NCBI GenBank assembly: GCA_003339415.1
Contig: PDHQ01000026.1
Span: 62,001 to 126,000 of the forward strand
Reading direction: 5' to 3'
Origin: Ophiocordyceps camponoti-saundersi (nom. inval.)
Lineage: Eukaryota > Ascomycota > Sordariomycetes > Hypocreales > Ophiocordycipitaceae
DNA length: 64,000 bases
The notes under the pieces were generated by a model. The model searched no databases and was not told the DNA's origin. It saw only the letters and a list, made by a program, of their open reading frames with translations. Within the stretch, counting starts at the first letter, position 1; each line of letters starts with the position of its first letter. Below are positions 20,356 to 33,100 of this stretch, piece after piece. The position numbers and the translations under genes are program-made.

Positions 20356-23354
20356 TCACTGGTCTCGCTCCTCAGGCTGCACCACAAGATTGATGTCGTC
20401 GTCGTCATCCTCATCCTCGTCATTTGCATCGTCATCGTCATCGTCATCGTTGATCGCCTTCTCCTCGTCTCCGTCCCCGTCATTGAGACGCGGCGCTAGA
20501 TTCAGTCCCATGACTTCACCACCAGCGTCCATTCCCCCATTGATACCGACGATGCCACCATCTAGCCCGTCAGTGTTAATCATGTCCGAACCGTCAAGGC
20601 CAATTATCGTCGTCGTCCCATCACCAGCCTCATCTCCACCTCCACCTCCTCCACCACCACCACCAACGACATTATCAGGAGGGAACTGCAGCCACTGATC
20701 GACGTCAAAGTCGGCTCCGGCCATGGCGTTCCAATCAAACTCGTCCGGCCCCAGCATCATCGGGTCAAAGTCAATGTTAAGCGGGAGGACGGCATCGGAT
20801 CCCCCGCTAGCGCTTGGCGTCGTCGTCGTCATGTCCGCCGAGTCGAGCGGGTCGGTATGCGGAGGCGAGCCGGCACCGGCCGAAAAGTCCACCGCCGCCG
20901 CCGCCGCCACCTGGATCGTGTCCGGCGGAAGAGGGAGCAGCGTGGGCCAGGACGGCAACGACATGGTCGTCTGCGTCGGCTCCTGCGCCATCCGAAGGTC
21001 GTCGTCGTCGTCGGGCTGCGAGGCGAAGAGAGACTCCGCCTCCGTCATGTACGGCGTCGTCTTCTCCGGCGGGGGCGTGTGCACGCAACCCGGCGGCAGC
21101 AGTAGCGGCAGCGGGGGCGGAGGAGGCGGCGTCGAGATCGACATGGACTTGTCGTTGACGTCGATGGCCGCCTTGCGCAGAGCGGCGTCTAGGAAGCCGG
21201 TGGCGTAGTCTGCAGCCGTGTACATGTCGCGCAGCTTCTCTATGACCCTCATGCACTGCCGAAAGCCGCGGACGGCCCTATGACGCGTCGGACCCCCCGG
21301 ATTCTTCATGTCCAGGAGGTGGACCATCATGGCCGGCAGCAAGACGGTGACGGCCGTAGTCGGTAGGAAGCGGTCGAGATGCAGGCTGTGAAGCTGAGCG
21401 GCCATGCGCGTGATCTGACCGGCCGCGTTTCGCACCTTGAGACGAGCCATGTCCTCCGAAGGCTTGCTGGCCGCGCCCGCCAGGAGGAACTGCGGCCGAT
21501 GCAGGGCGGCGACGGTGGTGTGATAGAACATGTGTAACAACGTCCGCTGGACGGCGACGGCAGCGCCATCGGCCCCGTCGTCTACGACGTTGACGAGCGG
21601 ACGGGCTTGACATGCGGCCGGTAGGGAGACGAGCCAGTCGTGCAGCTCCGCGTCGACCGAGGCCACGTCGTCCGGCTGCGGACTCAGCGGGAACAGCATC
21701 ATGGTGCTGTTGGTCGTCTTGTGCGGTTCGCGACGGAGCATGAAGGAGTATTGCGCCTTCAACATGTGGCCTATGCACAGACAGAGCTGGGCCTTGGCCA
21801 CGCACAGCTGAGCCAGCTGCCGACGGATGACCGGGTCGGCCACGGCGGGGCAGGACAACGCCGATGCCGGGTCCACCTCCGGCGGCTCCTCCGAGTCCCG
21901 GTCCGGCTCCAACCCGGCATCCTCCACGGCGAAATCGGCCTCGGTGAGCATGGGAACATCAAAATCCTCGTCCTTGATGCGCGTAGGACGTCGCATACCC
22001 AGGGCAATCAGCCGATCGCGCATGACGCACGACCACCACACGCGCTTACATAGCCGCTGCCGTTCCAAGGTCATGGTCGTCCGGGACGGGTCACGGTGAA
22101 GACCGATGGTGTGAGCGAGAGAGACGGCGACGCCCATCCAGTGCCATGTGTCTTTCTGGTCGTCTGGAGTCTCGTACCAGTATGTCATGAGCATCAAGCC
22201 TTGGACGAGGACGAGCCGATCGGCCTCGTAGTCCAAATCGTAGAGGAGCTTTTTCTCTGGCATATCAGTATACACGTCTGTAGTATAGATGGATTAGGCC
22301 ATGAAGAATCGACTGACTCTTGTCCGTTGAAAGAATGCCTTTCGTGCCGCTTTGCGAGTAGCGAAGCCTGCCTCGTGCAAATGCCGCATATCGACAAAAG
22401 CCGTAGAGGCAAAGGCGACAGCCTGATAGAGAAAGAGGCTAACCCGACCATGATAAGGATGATGACGATGACGACGCCGAAGACGGGGACGACCAGCTCC
22501 AACGACGGCCAGGAAATCATCGAGGTCAAGGAGCGGCATATACGGATGAACGAACTCGGCATAGGCCCGCAGGAGGGCAGACTGCAGACTGGCAGACGGT
22601 ATGGTCAGGGCGCCCTTTGCTCGCAGGTAAGCGGCGTCGTCGACGGCCATTTTATCCGGAAGGGGGAGGATGAATTGGGGCAGTCCATCGTTGTTGTTGT
22701 CGTCTTTGTCATGTCCGTCTTGGGCTAGGAATTTGTTCCAGGAGAGATCATGGAAGGTAGTTGACGAGCGTTGATCTGTTGATTTTTCTCAAGTCAGTGA
22801 TGATATATTGGAGATGAGATGGATGGGAAGAGATGGGAAGAGCCGGTTCGTACAGATCATGTGTGGAACATGGTTGTTTGTCGACGGGGCTTTCGTTGTT
22901 GTTGTCGTCGTCGTCGCTCGTCGGAGTTGCGGAGATGCCGAGCCACCGTCAGTCGTACTAAGATTCCTTCTAAAAGAACAGTCTCATAATCAGCATCACG
23001 AAACTCAACAACCTCTTCATCTAGGTGTTTATAAGTGTTGGGGGGGGAAAAGGGAAGAGCCACTTACTTTCGTCGACGACTCTCTTGAACGACGCACTAT
23101 TTCCAAACACACTCGAGTTAACAACGGAAACCAAGCCTCTTTCTCTCTCTCTCGCTCTCTCTCACCTCGACATTATCCCATCGACAATTCCCACAAGGCG
23201 CTCCCTCCACAACATCACAGCGAACCTTCCTCGCCCGACACGAGACACAAGCGCGAGCAGCCCTCCGCTTGGTAACCTTGTGAGGCGGAGGGAGGCCATC
23301 ACTCGTCGTCGTCGTCGTCACCTCCAAGGGTCTTTTTGCCGTCGACTTTTCCAT
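20356..23354 (-). CDS. Zn2Cys6 transcription factor, FarA/CTF1 (cutinase factor) family
   Basis: Nuclear regulator of the group that activates fatty-acid catabolism and cutinase genes in response to free fatty acids. Exons are 23354-23166, 23096-23068, 22969-22854, 22775-22318 and 22254-20356, giving 896 residues. The zinc cluster has Cys 36, 39, 46, 54, 57 and 64 (C-x2-C-x6-C-x7-C-x2-C-x6-C); the intron after residue 63 splits off the last Cys into a 29-nt exon that reads CVVQESRRRK. The fungal_trans domain shows LLMTYWYETPDDQKDTWHW-like and VSLAHTIGLHRDPSRTT blocks, and near the C-terminus ADFDVDQWLQFPP, a family hallmark. The tail is Gly-run, then Asp-rich. The fourth intron (22255-22317) uses GTCAGT and a weak acceptor, so that join is less sure. 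Confidence 0.88.
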
Positions 23355-24733
23355 CTAATCCCTTTCTTCCCCTTGTTTTCTTTTTCTTTTCTCTCTTTTC
23401 TTTCCTTCCTTTTTACTCTCCCCTTCTTTTGTCTGTGATTCGCCCACCTCCCCCAACTCTCTCTCGCATGAAACTAACAAGGGGGAAAAGAAAAGAAAGA
23501 AAAGAAAAAAAGATGAAGAAAATGAAAGAAGAGGAAAGAAAAAAAAAAGAAAAAATGTTAGGCTTTCTCGTTTCAGATTGGAAGTTTAAAAAATGTTCTC
23601 CCCCCTGAGACTAGAAGGAGGAAGTAGTAAATCAAGAGAACAGAGGAAGATCGATGACGGTTATTCCCCCCAGGAAACAAAAAAAGAAAAGAAAAACACA
23701 CGGAACTGATCACGAGAGACGAAAGAAAAAGAAGGAGAGAAAGAAGATCGAGAGGGAGGAGGATGAGGGGGCGGGGGGAGGCCAAGAGAAAAATCCGGGG
23801 GTGGGATTTACCTGGAGAAACCCGGAGGTGAATGGATGGATGGATGGAGGGATGGAGGGATGGAGGCGGGGTGTATAAGTAAGAAAGCATGTGGACGAGG
23901 ATTTTATACACACAGAGAGAGAGAGACATACATACATAGGTAGGTACGCACACGCACTGCGGACACGGATACCTGAACTACATACATACAGATATACAAC
24001 GTTGACATGGCCTCCTTCAGGTCATGCTCACACGCACGGCCGGCAAGCTTTGCCTATTCCTGTGGACGTATAGCCGTATAGCGTCCGTTTTCTTTTCGCT
24101 GGAACCGTCATTATTTTTGTCCCTTCTCTTCCTCTAATTCGTCTTCTTCTTCTTCTTTTTCTGCTCTCACGTCTCCGTGAACCGGCCCGGCCATCGGTCC
24201 GTAAACCGGAGGTCCGAAAACCGGGGAGGACAGGAGCTTCGTAGCGAGCAAAGGTCTTATAATAATACTAATCTGTATGTACGGATATGCATGTGTAGTG
24301 TGAATGCATGTACGGATATGTCTGTATGTATGTGTGTATGTATGTATGTATATATAATCCAATCCAGCAGCATCATGAGGTCTGAAGTACGGACACATAA
24401 CCGTATATACAAACAAAGACCTCTTCATGCATACGGACATGCATGTATGCACACACAAATTCCCCCTCATCCCATCTCTCCCCATTACACGTGCCTACCT
24501 ACCTACCTACATCAGTATGTACTCACAGCTACGCCAACTCGTCACATCACAACCTCATCTTCTCTTCCACTTCCCTCTACTCTACCCCTTTCTTCCATCC
24601 ATCCTTCTCTCCCCCTTCCCTTTTCAAATCAAGGGCCGACGAACCCTACCGTCAAGCCCCCAAGTCACCAACCTACAACACACAACACCACAGATACTAC
24701 CTACCTACATACATACATACCCACCCAACTCAA

Positions 24734-24734
<1 letters not shown>

Positions 24735-24764
<30 letters not shown>
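24735..24764. repeat. (CA)15 microsatellite
   Basis: Perfect CA dinucleotide repeat. Confidence 0.95.
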
Positions 24765-24767
<3 letters not shown>

Positions 24768-25520
24768 CGCAAGAATACCACCACAACGAACACAAAAAAA
24801 TCTCTCCGATTCTCCCCCCGGGCCCCCCTCAAAGAGAAACTCTGCAATTACTAATACAAAACTCCTCGTCACTTCTCTATCTTTCTGTCTTCCCGCTTCT
24901 GTTTCCTCTTCCATGTCTCGGCTACGGGCCGAACTCTCTACCTCTTATTTCCACCTAGTATCCGTAAGAGACGAGGCTCGCTACTATAACACACCGATGC
25001 ATATACACACAAAGAAAGAAGGTAGTTTACCAAACCACGTTACTCTATCCGTAAACCACCTACCCACCCATGTATGTATGTAAAAACAGGCATGAATAAG
25101 ACAAAACCCTCCCGTCTTCGTACCCGTCAACGACACTCGCTGCACCCCATCGATCGAACTCGGTCACGAACCTCGTCACTTTAGGCTTTTTCGGCCTCCC
25201 CCTACTACAGTGCCTCCCTACACACATACATACATACAACAATGACATACAACTCTCCTCCATATTACTACATGCACCATACCTACCTACATTACTACGT
25301 CGAGGTAATTTTCCTCCTCAGCCACCCCTTCATCCCCCGGGAAAAAGAAGGCAAAAGAAGACAGGCTCTCAACGGTTCCGTATCATCCCTTTTTTTTTTT
25401 CTTTGACACCGTATTACATACATACAGAGCTGTTCACGTCATTCCGATCCAAACACAAAAAAAACACTCACCGATTCACACACAGACACACACAGACACA
25501 CACACGTACCTGTATACACA

Positions 25521-25593
25521 GTACAGTACAGTACAGTACAGTACAGTACAGTACAGTACAGTACAGTACAGTACAGTACAGTACAGTACAGTA
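25521..25593. repeat. (GTACA)14 pentanucleotide repeat
   Basis: Fourteen perfect GTACA units plus a partial GTA. Every unit contains the self-complementary 4-mer GTAC, so the array carries regularly spaced small palindromes. Confidence 0.95.
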
Positions 25594-26165
25594 ATTAACT
25601 CGCATTCATCATAAACCCTCACCAGCCCCAGCCACATCTCGTCCTATCCCCCCTCTCCTTCCCCGGCCACCCCTCGGCCGAATCTCTGACCCGATCCGAC
25701 CCGCCTCGGCACCCCGGATCGTCACACTCATCCGCGCCGACGTCGGTCCCGTACACACATACATACATATGTATAACAACCTACTTATACCTAGTATGTA
25801 TTGACATATTGACGAATAACATATACGAATCCGTCATACGAAATATGTACTGGCCATCTCACTTCGTCCACACATGCCGCTCATTTCCCACTGCAGCCGT
25901 CCACGCATCTGCTCCACACCGTCTGCTTCACAGAGCCATATGTATTGCAACCCATCCTTCCGTACGTCTTACCCTGTAGTTCCTAATCAACCACATCTTT
26001 CTCCTCTATATCAGTGTCCCAAACCCACACCACACCTTGTATCTGACATTCACCAACCTCCCCCTTTTCCCCCTCCTCACATCAATCCAAAGCCTCTTCG
26101 ATTCTCACTGTTCATCCTTCTCCTTCTCCTTCCTGTTTTCCGCAACGCTTATCTCACAGATACTA

Positions 26166-28563
26166 TTAAAGAGCCGCTTTGGCATCTGCAAAACACACCG
26201 GATCGTAGATGCGTCGCTTGATGTACGCCGTCAAAGCCACATCCCCCCATTCCTCCCACTCGTTCCACATGTCATCCGACAGGCCCGACACCCCGTCACG
26301 ACGTGCTGCCTTCATCACCTCTCGCGCCACCACCACGCTCGCCTCGCGCACTCGCTCGATGCGTGGGTAGATGAGCCCGCGGTGCACCTCGTCCGCGTTG
26401 AGCGTCCCCGCCAGCGACTCGGCCGACGTGTAGACCATGTTCTCCGTCACCCGCGACGCCTTGGCCAGGATCGCCCCCAGCCCGAGACCCGGGAAGACGT
26501 AGACGTTGTTGCCCTGGTTGGGCTGGTACGTCACCGTTCCCGCCTCGCCCCCGACCTTGACGGTAAAGGGGTGAAAGGGGGAGCCCGAGGCGAAGATGAC
26601 GCTGCCGTCCGTCCACTGCACCGCCTGCTCAAACGTACACTCGGCCTTGGTAAGCGGATTGCTGAGCGGGAACAAGATCGGTCGCCGTCCCAGCCCGCCC
26701 CCGTCCACCGACGCCTTGAGCGCCCTCACCACCGACTCGGTGAAGACGCCAAACGTCGCCGTCAGCCCGACCAGCGCGCTCGGCTTGACGTACTCGATGA
26801 CCTGCTCCAGCGATCGGAACTGCTGTCCCTGGTTGTCCGTCCGGGCAAAGTACTTTTTGTGCTCCGCCAGCGTGTCGCCCCGATCCCGCGTCACCAAGCC
26901 CTTGGTGTCGACCAGCCAGAACTTGTCGCGAGCCTCTGCCTCTGATAATCCCCTGCGCGTGTAGTACTCGACCAGCTGCTTAGCCACGCCCACTCCGGCC
27001 GAGCCGGCCCCCATGAACACCAGCCTCTGCTCTTCGACCGGCACGCCCGAAAGGTTGACGGCGCCGATGTACCTGAGAAGCCGTCGCAGTCAGTCAATGG
27101 CAAACAAGAAGTCATGTACCTATCGAGGCATCAACACGTACCCTGCGAGGACGACAGCTCCGGTACCTTGGATGTCGTCGTTGAAGCACTTGTGAGTGTC
27201 GCGGTAGCGATCGAGATAATTGAAGGCTTTTTCACTCTCGAAATCTTCAAACTGAACCACCATGTCGGGGTAAACTTCCTTGACAGCCTCCATAAACTCA
27301 TCCATAAACTCTTGCTGGTCCGGCTTCGGGACGCGCCGCTGCCTCAAGCCCAGGTATAGCGGGTCCTTTAGGTTGGACTCGTTATCGGTGCCGCAGTCGA
27401 GAACGATGGGCAGCGTCTTGGCGGGGTGGATGCCGGCGGCGGCCGTATAGAGGGACAACTTGCCGATCTGTGCGTGTGGCCCGCCTGGTCAGCCTGGTAG
27501 CCCGTCGATCAAGAGAGCTGAGAGGGAAACTCACCGAAATGCCAACGCCGTTGACGCCAAGATCGCCCAATCCCAGGATGCGGGAGCCATCGGTGACGAC
27601 GCAAATTTCCGGGTTTGCGTAGGGCCAGTTCCGAAGCATGGTGCGGATGGACTTGCGCTGCTTGTAGGATATGTACAGGGCCTCTGGCCGGGTATAGATG
27701 CTAGAGTACTGCAGGCAGACGTCGCCAATAGTCGGCGTGTAAACCAGGGGCATGAGCTCGCGTAAGTTGTCGATCAGTAGGCGGTAGAACAAATCCGTGT
27801 TCTGGTCCTTTATGGTTGATAGATAAAGATACTTGTCCAGATTGGTCTGTCTGGACTGGATCATCTTCATGGCCCTGGCACACTGTGTCTCGAGGCTTTC
27901 CATGGCGTGGGGGAGCAGGCCGGTGAGGTTCCGCTCCAGACGCTCTTCGGGACTGAATGAGAGACCTTTTTGGGGAGGAATTGGGATGAGATTAGCAAAG
28001 ACCAAGGAAAACCAAAAGCACTAGAGTGTACCCTTGTTCCACAGCGGCTCACGGAGGACCTGATAGCCGGCAGCGTTATCGTAAGATACGTAGTCGGTAT
28101 CACGATTCTGCCTGACCTCGGAAAAGTGGCTCTGAACGTAGCCTCGATGCTGGTCGAGGGAAGCAGCCTTGAGAGAGTCGGCAATGGCGTCCATGTTGAC
28201 GGTGGACAAGAGAGGGTTATGATCTGTAAGTCTACGACTAGACAAAGACATGCGCTTGTTGGAGAGAACGGTATTAGATGAGCGAGCGGATACGACAGAC
28301 GAAGTCCGAGACGAAGACGCCGGCGTCGAAGAGTCGTCCAATGGGTCGGCCGTAGCTCGGGACGAAGCTGCCATGGAGGGCTGACGAAGAACAGCAGAAG
28401 CAGCTCTCACAGGCGGCTCAGGCGACGGCGACGGCGACGAAGACGACGAAGGATTAACAGCGAAGCGACGATTCGACGGACAACGAGGGATTGAAGAAGG
28501 CCTGGGCGACATGCCTAGGCGGGAATGAAGCGAACCGCTAACCAAGAGGGAGAGCCGGTGCAT
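26166..28563 (-). CDS. NAD(P)-malic enzyme, probably mitochondrial
   Basis: Oxidative decarboxylation of malate to pyruvate and CO2. Exons are 28563-28032, 27965-27535, 27467-27142 and 27072-26166 (introns 66-69 bp), giving 731 residues. Hallmarks in order are KGLSFSPEERLERNLTGLLP, MPLVYTPTIGDVC, ILGLGDLGVNGVGI, SLYTAAAGIHPAKTLP, LDCGTDNE, the metal-binding FNDDIQGTG, the dinucleotide site FMGAGSAGVG, and FPLSNPL and NVYVFPGLGLGA. The first about 120 residues are Ser/Arg-rich with few acidic residues, which fits a long mitochondrial presequence; start at 28563 reads MHRLSLLVSGSLHSRLG. NAD versus NADP preference cannot be read with certainty. Length is greater than the usual about 600 because of this extension. 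Confidence 0.94.
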
Positions 28564-28594
28564 TATGGGGAAGGGGGGGAATGTAGAGAGGGGA

Positions 28595-28607
28595 GGGGGG
28601 GGGGGGG
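28595..28607. repeat. 13-base G run in malic enzyme leader
   Basis: 32 bp before the malic enzyme ATG; C run on the coding strand. Confidence 0.9.
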
Positions 28608-28893
28608 TGTGAGTGGCGACGGGGAGCGTCGGAGACTCAGCACCCCGAGCACGCTGGGCCTTGAGGAGATGAAGGAAAAGGGACAAAAAACAGGGGGGGA
28701 AACGATTCAACAATTCAAGGTTTAGACGAGAGAGGGGGGAGGTTTGAGGAGAAGAGAGAGAAAAGGGTTTGGTCCCAGGTAGAAACAGGTATGGGGTACG
28801 ATTTTGACGGGTTAGAGGTAGGCAGGTAAGTATGCAGGCATCAGAAAGGAGATAGAGAGAGGATGGAGGGGGAGGGGGAGGGGGAGAGGAGAA

Positions 28894-28904
28894 GGGGGGG
28901 GGGG
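28894..28904. repeat. 11-base G run
   Basis: Within a GGAGGGGG tract upstream of malic enzyme. Confidence 0.85.
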
Positions 28905-29301
28905 CCGAACAGCCCGCCCGTGAAGCTGCACACACGGGGAGAAAAGCTGTGACGAATGTGGACGTGGTGATGAACGAGCTGGTGAACGAGGGTGGAGGAG
29001 CAGAGAAGACGTTGAACTTGACAGTCAATCGGGATCGGAAAGACGTTTTTCCCCACATCCTCCTCGACCTACGACATCATCACCAACAAGCAACATACCA
29101 ACAGTCTACACATGAAAGCATAGAGAGGACACCGACGAAGCCGTAGAGCGTTCCAGCAGATACTTCACAGCACAAGGGAAAAAGCAAAGAAAAAAAAAAG
29201 CCGCATAAAAAACCCAGTATGAATGAGTTCACCAACGTCCACATGTACGGAGTATCCTCACTCCTCCGAATACCTACATACATGCAGAGACAAGGGTCCG
29301 T

Positions 29302-29316
29302 CCCCCCCCCCCCCCC
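29302..29316. repeat. 15-base C run
   Basis: In the spacer upstream of malic enzyme. Confidence 0.9.
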
Positions 29317-30125
29317 TGTCCGGCACTCGGACGGCACCCAGCGTCGCAGCCCGCCCGATCTTGTTGGGACGCGCCGAGACAAGGATGTTTCTGCAGCAGA
29401 AAAGAGAGTGAAAAACTTACCTGCCTCTAACCCCATCTCCCTACCTATCCGTCACTAACAGGCGAACTAAGGCAAGCCCGCCGCCCAGTGTCATCATGCC
29501 CCTCTCAGACTTGTTTCTAATAAGCAAGTCCTTACTTGTCAGCCTGTCACTGCTGCTGAACTCACCCCAAAGCTTTTTCACTCGCTTTAATAGACACACT
29601 CTTACTCACGTCAGCCAAGCATCAGCTTTGATATCTATCGGCCCAGGCTTTGAAAGGTTCTCACACGTACGATTCACGGCTACTCCCTACATAAAGGGAG
29701 AGGATGGAGGTTTCTAATCCGTCCGTTCCGTCGGACAACGGATCATCATCCTCACCATCATCGTCGTCGTTGTTGTCGTCACCATCACAAGTTCTCTACC
29801 ACCTTCACCACCCAACCAGCCCTCTCCGGTTTCGCCCGATCTTACACAACGTCGGGTTCCACAGCGTCGCATCCTGAACCCTGAACCTTGAACCTGTCAG
29901 CCGCCTACTCCCCCCCCTTTTTTTCCCCCTCTCAGCTTCCGCCCGCCTGCGTCTCCACCTTCATCTCCGTCCCCGTCTCCGTTTCGCCCCGGCTCCGTTC
30001 CCGTCCGGACTTGCGTCCCGCTCCTTCGCTACTATACTGGTATGCACAACTGATGACAACATGCCCATCTACTTCACCCCAGGTACGGACCATATCGCTA
30101 GCTTCATTCGATTACGACTCATGCG

Positions 30126-33100
30126 CTATGCTCTATCCTTGGCCTCCTTCGCCCGCGTTATCTTCTTCTCCGTCGCCTTCTCAACCCTCGCCATCGCCCG
30201 TTCATTTCGTGTCACCAGCGCCCACCACTGTTTGAGTCCCCGAGCATACTCTATCTCGCCCTCCGTCACCTCCACCGGCGGCCCTTTGATCTGTGCTAGC
30301 ATCTCTGTCTCGTCCTTCTCGAATACGGCCCAGGCAGATGCCTCGCCAGCCCGAACCCCGAACTCCCGGCCCTGCAGGGACATGACCTGTACTCGCCGCA
30401 GTAGCACCACGTCTCCGGCCTGAACCACTGGCAGAGACTCCACGTGGGGACGGAACATCTGCGCTACTACCGCCTTTCCTGGCGCCGTCGAAGCGTCCGT
30501 CAGTACCAGCTCCAGCATGTAGTCGCGTGGTCCATGCTTGGGCCGGTGGGGTTGCGCCGGCGTCATCGTCGACATCGCCATCACGTCCACCGTCCGGTTC
30601 AGTTGAGATCGGAGCGACTGCAATGGCACCGACTCCGGCAGCCGGGTTCTTAGCGTCGCGAGCAGCTTCCTCTTAGCCTCCGCCGTCTCTTCGTCGCTTC
30701 CCGTTGCTGTCGTCGACGGTGACGCCTGTACCGACTCGACAGGACTGCTCGCTCGCCCCGAACTGCGAAGCTCACGGGGAGTCGTCGTCGTCTCCGGCGT
30801 CGCCTGTCGCCGCTTACTTCGCTTCGTCGGCCCATCAGCCTTCCGCGTTGTCGGTGAACCGTCTTTAGCCTGCGCCGCTTCCGATACCGTAGCCCTGGCC
30901 AACCTAAGGCTCGGATCTGTCTGGTCGCTCCTATGATTGCTGCTTGCTGCTCGCAGCCTTGCCGCAGACCGCGTCTCCTTTCCCGGCCCGAATCCTGAGG
31001 ACTGTGGCGACGCCGCAGCTTGAGCCAGCGCTACGCTTGGATCCTCATCTCCCAGCTCCTGGCTTGCAGCGCTTGAGGCTTTAAGGCTCTGACGTAGAGA
31101 TCTGGACGGAATAAGAACCTCGAGCTCCTGTCCTTTACTCTTGGTCAGGCTCCTGTCTCGCAACGACCTTGTACTGGTCTGACTGGCGTCTGGCGCGTCC
31201 CGCTCCTCATCTTCGTCACGCATTTCGGAATCATGATGCTCCGTCGTCGCCTGCGTCTCGGCCTTTACCATTTCCTCTGCTTCCTGCTCTGGCTGGCTCT
31301 CGTGTCGCGGCGATGGTGGCTTCTGGTTACCCATTTGCGTCGACTCTTCTCGAGGGACATCCTCGTCGCGTGCTTCAGCATATTGCAACTCTTCTTGATC
31401 GTTTTGAGGACTCGTCGGAGCGTCTTGGAATTCGTCATCGGAATTGCTGTCCGCCGTCTGACCACTGGCTCGACCCTCGAACAGCCTCTCCTCATCCTCG
31501 TTGACCTCTGCGCATGTTTGCTCCTCGTCGCCAACGTCCTGTCCGAGATGCTGTGGGATGACGACTGCCACTTCCACATGACCAGGCATCTCCGACTCGG
31601 ATGCACCCTCTTTCGAGTCCATCCCGACGTGTTCAGTAACATCATCTTCCTCTGCGGCTTGAGACGACGGCGGAGCACCATCGACGTCAGGACGAGGAGG
31701 CTGAGACGCCAGATATTCCACATCCATGTCGCTTTCTTCAGCGCGGGCGTCCAGCCGAGATGCAGCATCCCCATCCTCGTGTCCGGCGGGTTGCGACGTC
31801 ATTACATTCACATCCATGTCGCTCTCTTCAGCGATTGCTTCGACGAGCTCATCATCTTCATCTTCACCTTCACCTTCCTCGGCCTGTCCCTCCACGATGC
31901 TCTTCGCATGGTCAGGTGCTTCGTTCACTTCGACGCTCATCTCTTCCGACGAGCAGCTATTGCCAGCTTCCTCGGCTGGCTGCAACTCCTCATTGGCGTG
32001 TCTCGCATCGTCCATCACCGAGTCATCACGCTGGCTGTCCTCTTCGCTAGCCCTCTCATGCTCGCCGCTCGCAGCCTCCTCGTCTGTGTCATGCGCCCAA
32101 CCCCCACTCGCTTCTCCCTGCTCCGTTCCCTGGTTCATATCGTCGGCCTTGGACATGTGCGCCTCAGACGTGGACGAGGTCTGACTCTTAGCTGATCCCG
32201 CTGATGCCTCGCGATTTTCATCGTCCGCCTCAAATCGTGCTGAACTCTGACTTCGGGCTGATGCCTCACTTCCCACGTCGGATCTCGCCGATGCCTCCGC
32301 TTCTTCGAGGTCCGCAAACGATCTCGCTGGGCTTTCGGCGCCTCTCGGCGCGACGTTGCTCCGCCCGACATCCTCATCTGATGCCACCGAGACCGAACTC
32401 TTGACAAATCTCACCGCGGCGTCGGCTCCTCCGACTTCCTTGTCCGATACCTCACCTTCCCTTGCATCCATATGAGATGTCGTCAAGTCATCGTTCTCCT
32501 CCATGTCAGCGTCCGACCTCTCCAGAGATCTCGCCGACGCCTCATTCTCATCAGTGTCCGCTTCAGACCTGTGCGACACCGCATCTTCAACGTCGGCGTC
32601 AGATCTGTTCGACGCCTCGTCGTCATCGGCTTCGCTCGACCGCGTCTCGTATTGACGTCGCGTTGTCGGCTCGTCGACGGCTCGCGAAGCTGCCGTGTCC
32701 GGCACGGCGGGTTCCTCGTCCGAGTCAGAGAGAAGATCGATGACGACCGGCTTCCGTGGCGTCGCCGGCACAGAGTCACTGCCCCCGTCAGACTCGTTCG
32801 CGCCGTATTGCGCGTTGTATTCGCTCCCGTATTCAACTTCGTAGCCGTCCTGGTACTGCCCTTGCATGTCATAGTTGGCTCCCACTCGGGCATCGGAGCG
32901 GCCGTCGCTGCTGTAACTGCTTCTCCTGAACCGGCTGTTCCCGTAGCGGTTGAGCGGATCGCCGACTTCTTCCGCGGCTATTTCGTTTTCCCGCTCCATC
33001 TCATCGAGGTTGTGCTCAGCATCGTCATCATCTGCACCGACTTGCGTTGCTAAACTATACTCCTCGCCTGAAGCCCTTCTAGTGGATGGATACGCATTGT

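Larger units (their letters stand above)
23355..26165. other. 2.8 kb repeat-rich spacer upstream of FarA-like gene
   Basis: Pyrimidine- then purine-rich flanks (23360-23780), GGATGGAT repeats near 23835-23870, many TATG/TACATACA runs, a (CA)15 repeat and a 70-bp GTACA repeat. Open frames are Thr/His/Tyr-rich translations of these repeats. No gene supported. Part is the long FarA-like 5' region and part the malic enzyme 3' flank. Confidence 0.55.
28564..30125. other. Malic enzyme promoter and POT1-like 3' flank
   Basis: 1.56 kb with GGAGGGGG-type purine tracts and G/C runs at 28595-28607 (13 G), 28894-28904 (11 G) and 29302-29316 (15 C). The nearest run lies 32 bp upstream of the malic enzyme ATG. 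No other gene is supported. Confidence 0.5.

Noticed and set aside
24177..25083. Overlapping Thr/His/Tyr-rich plus-strand frames
   Set aside because: They translate TACATACA and CACACA repeats; three frames are open at once, as expected from low complexity.
31233..32195. 320-residue plus-strand frame rich in Leu/Arg
   Set aside because: Antisense to the acidic linker of the POT1-like gene; composition mirrors Asp/Glu/Ser codons.
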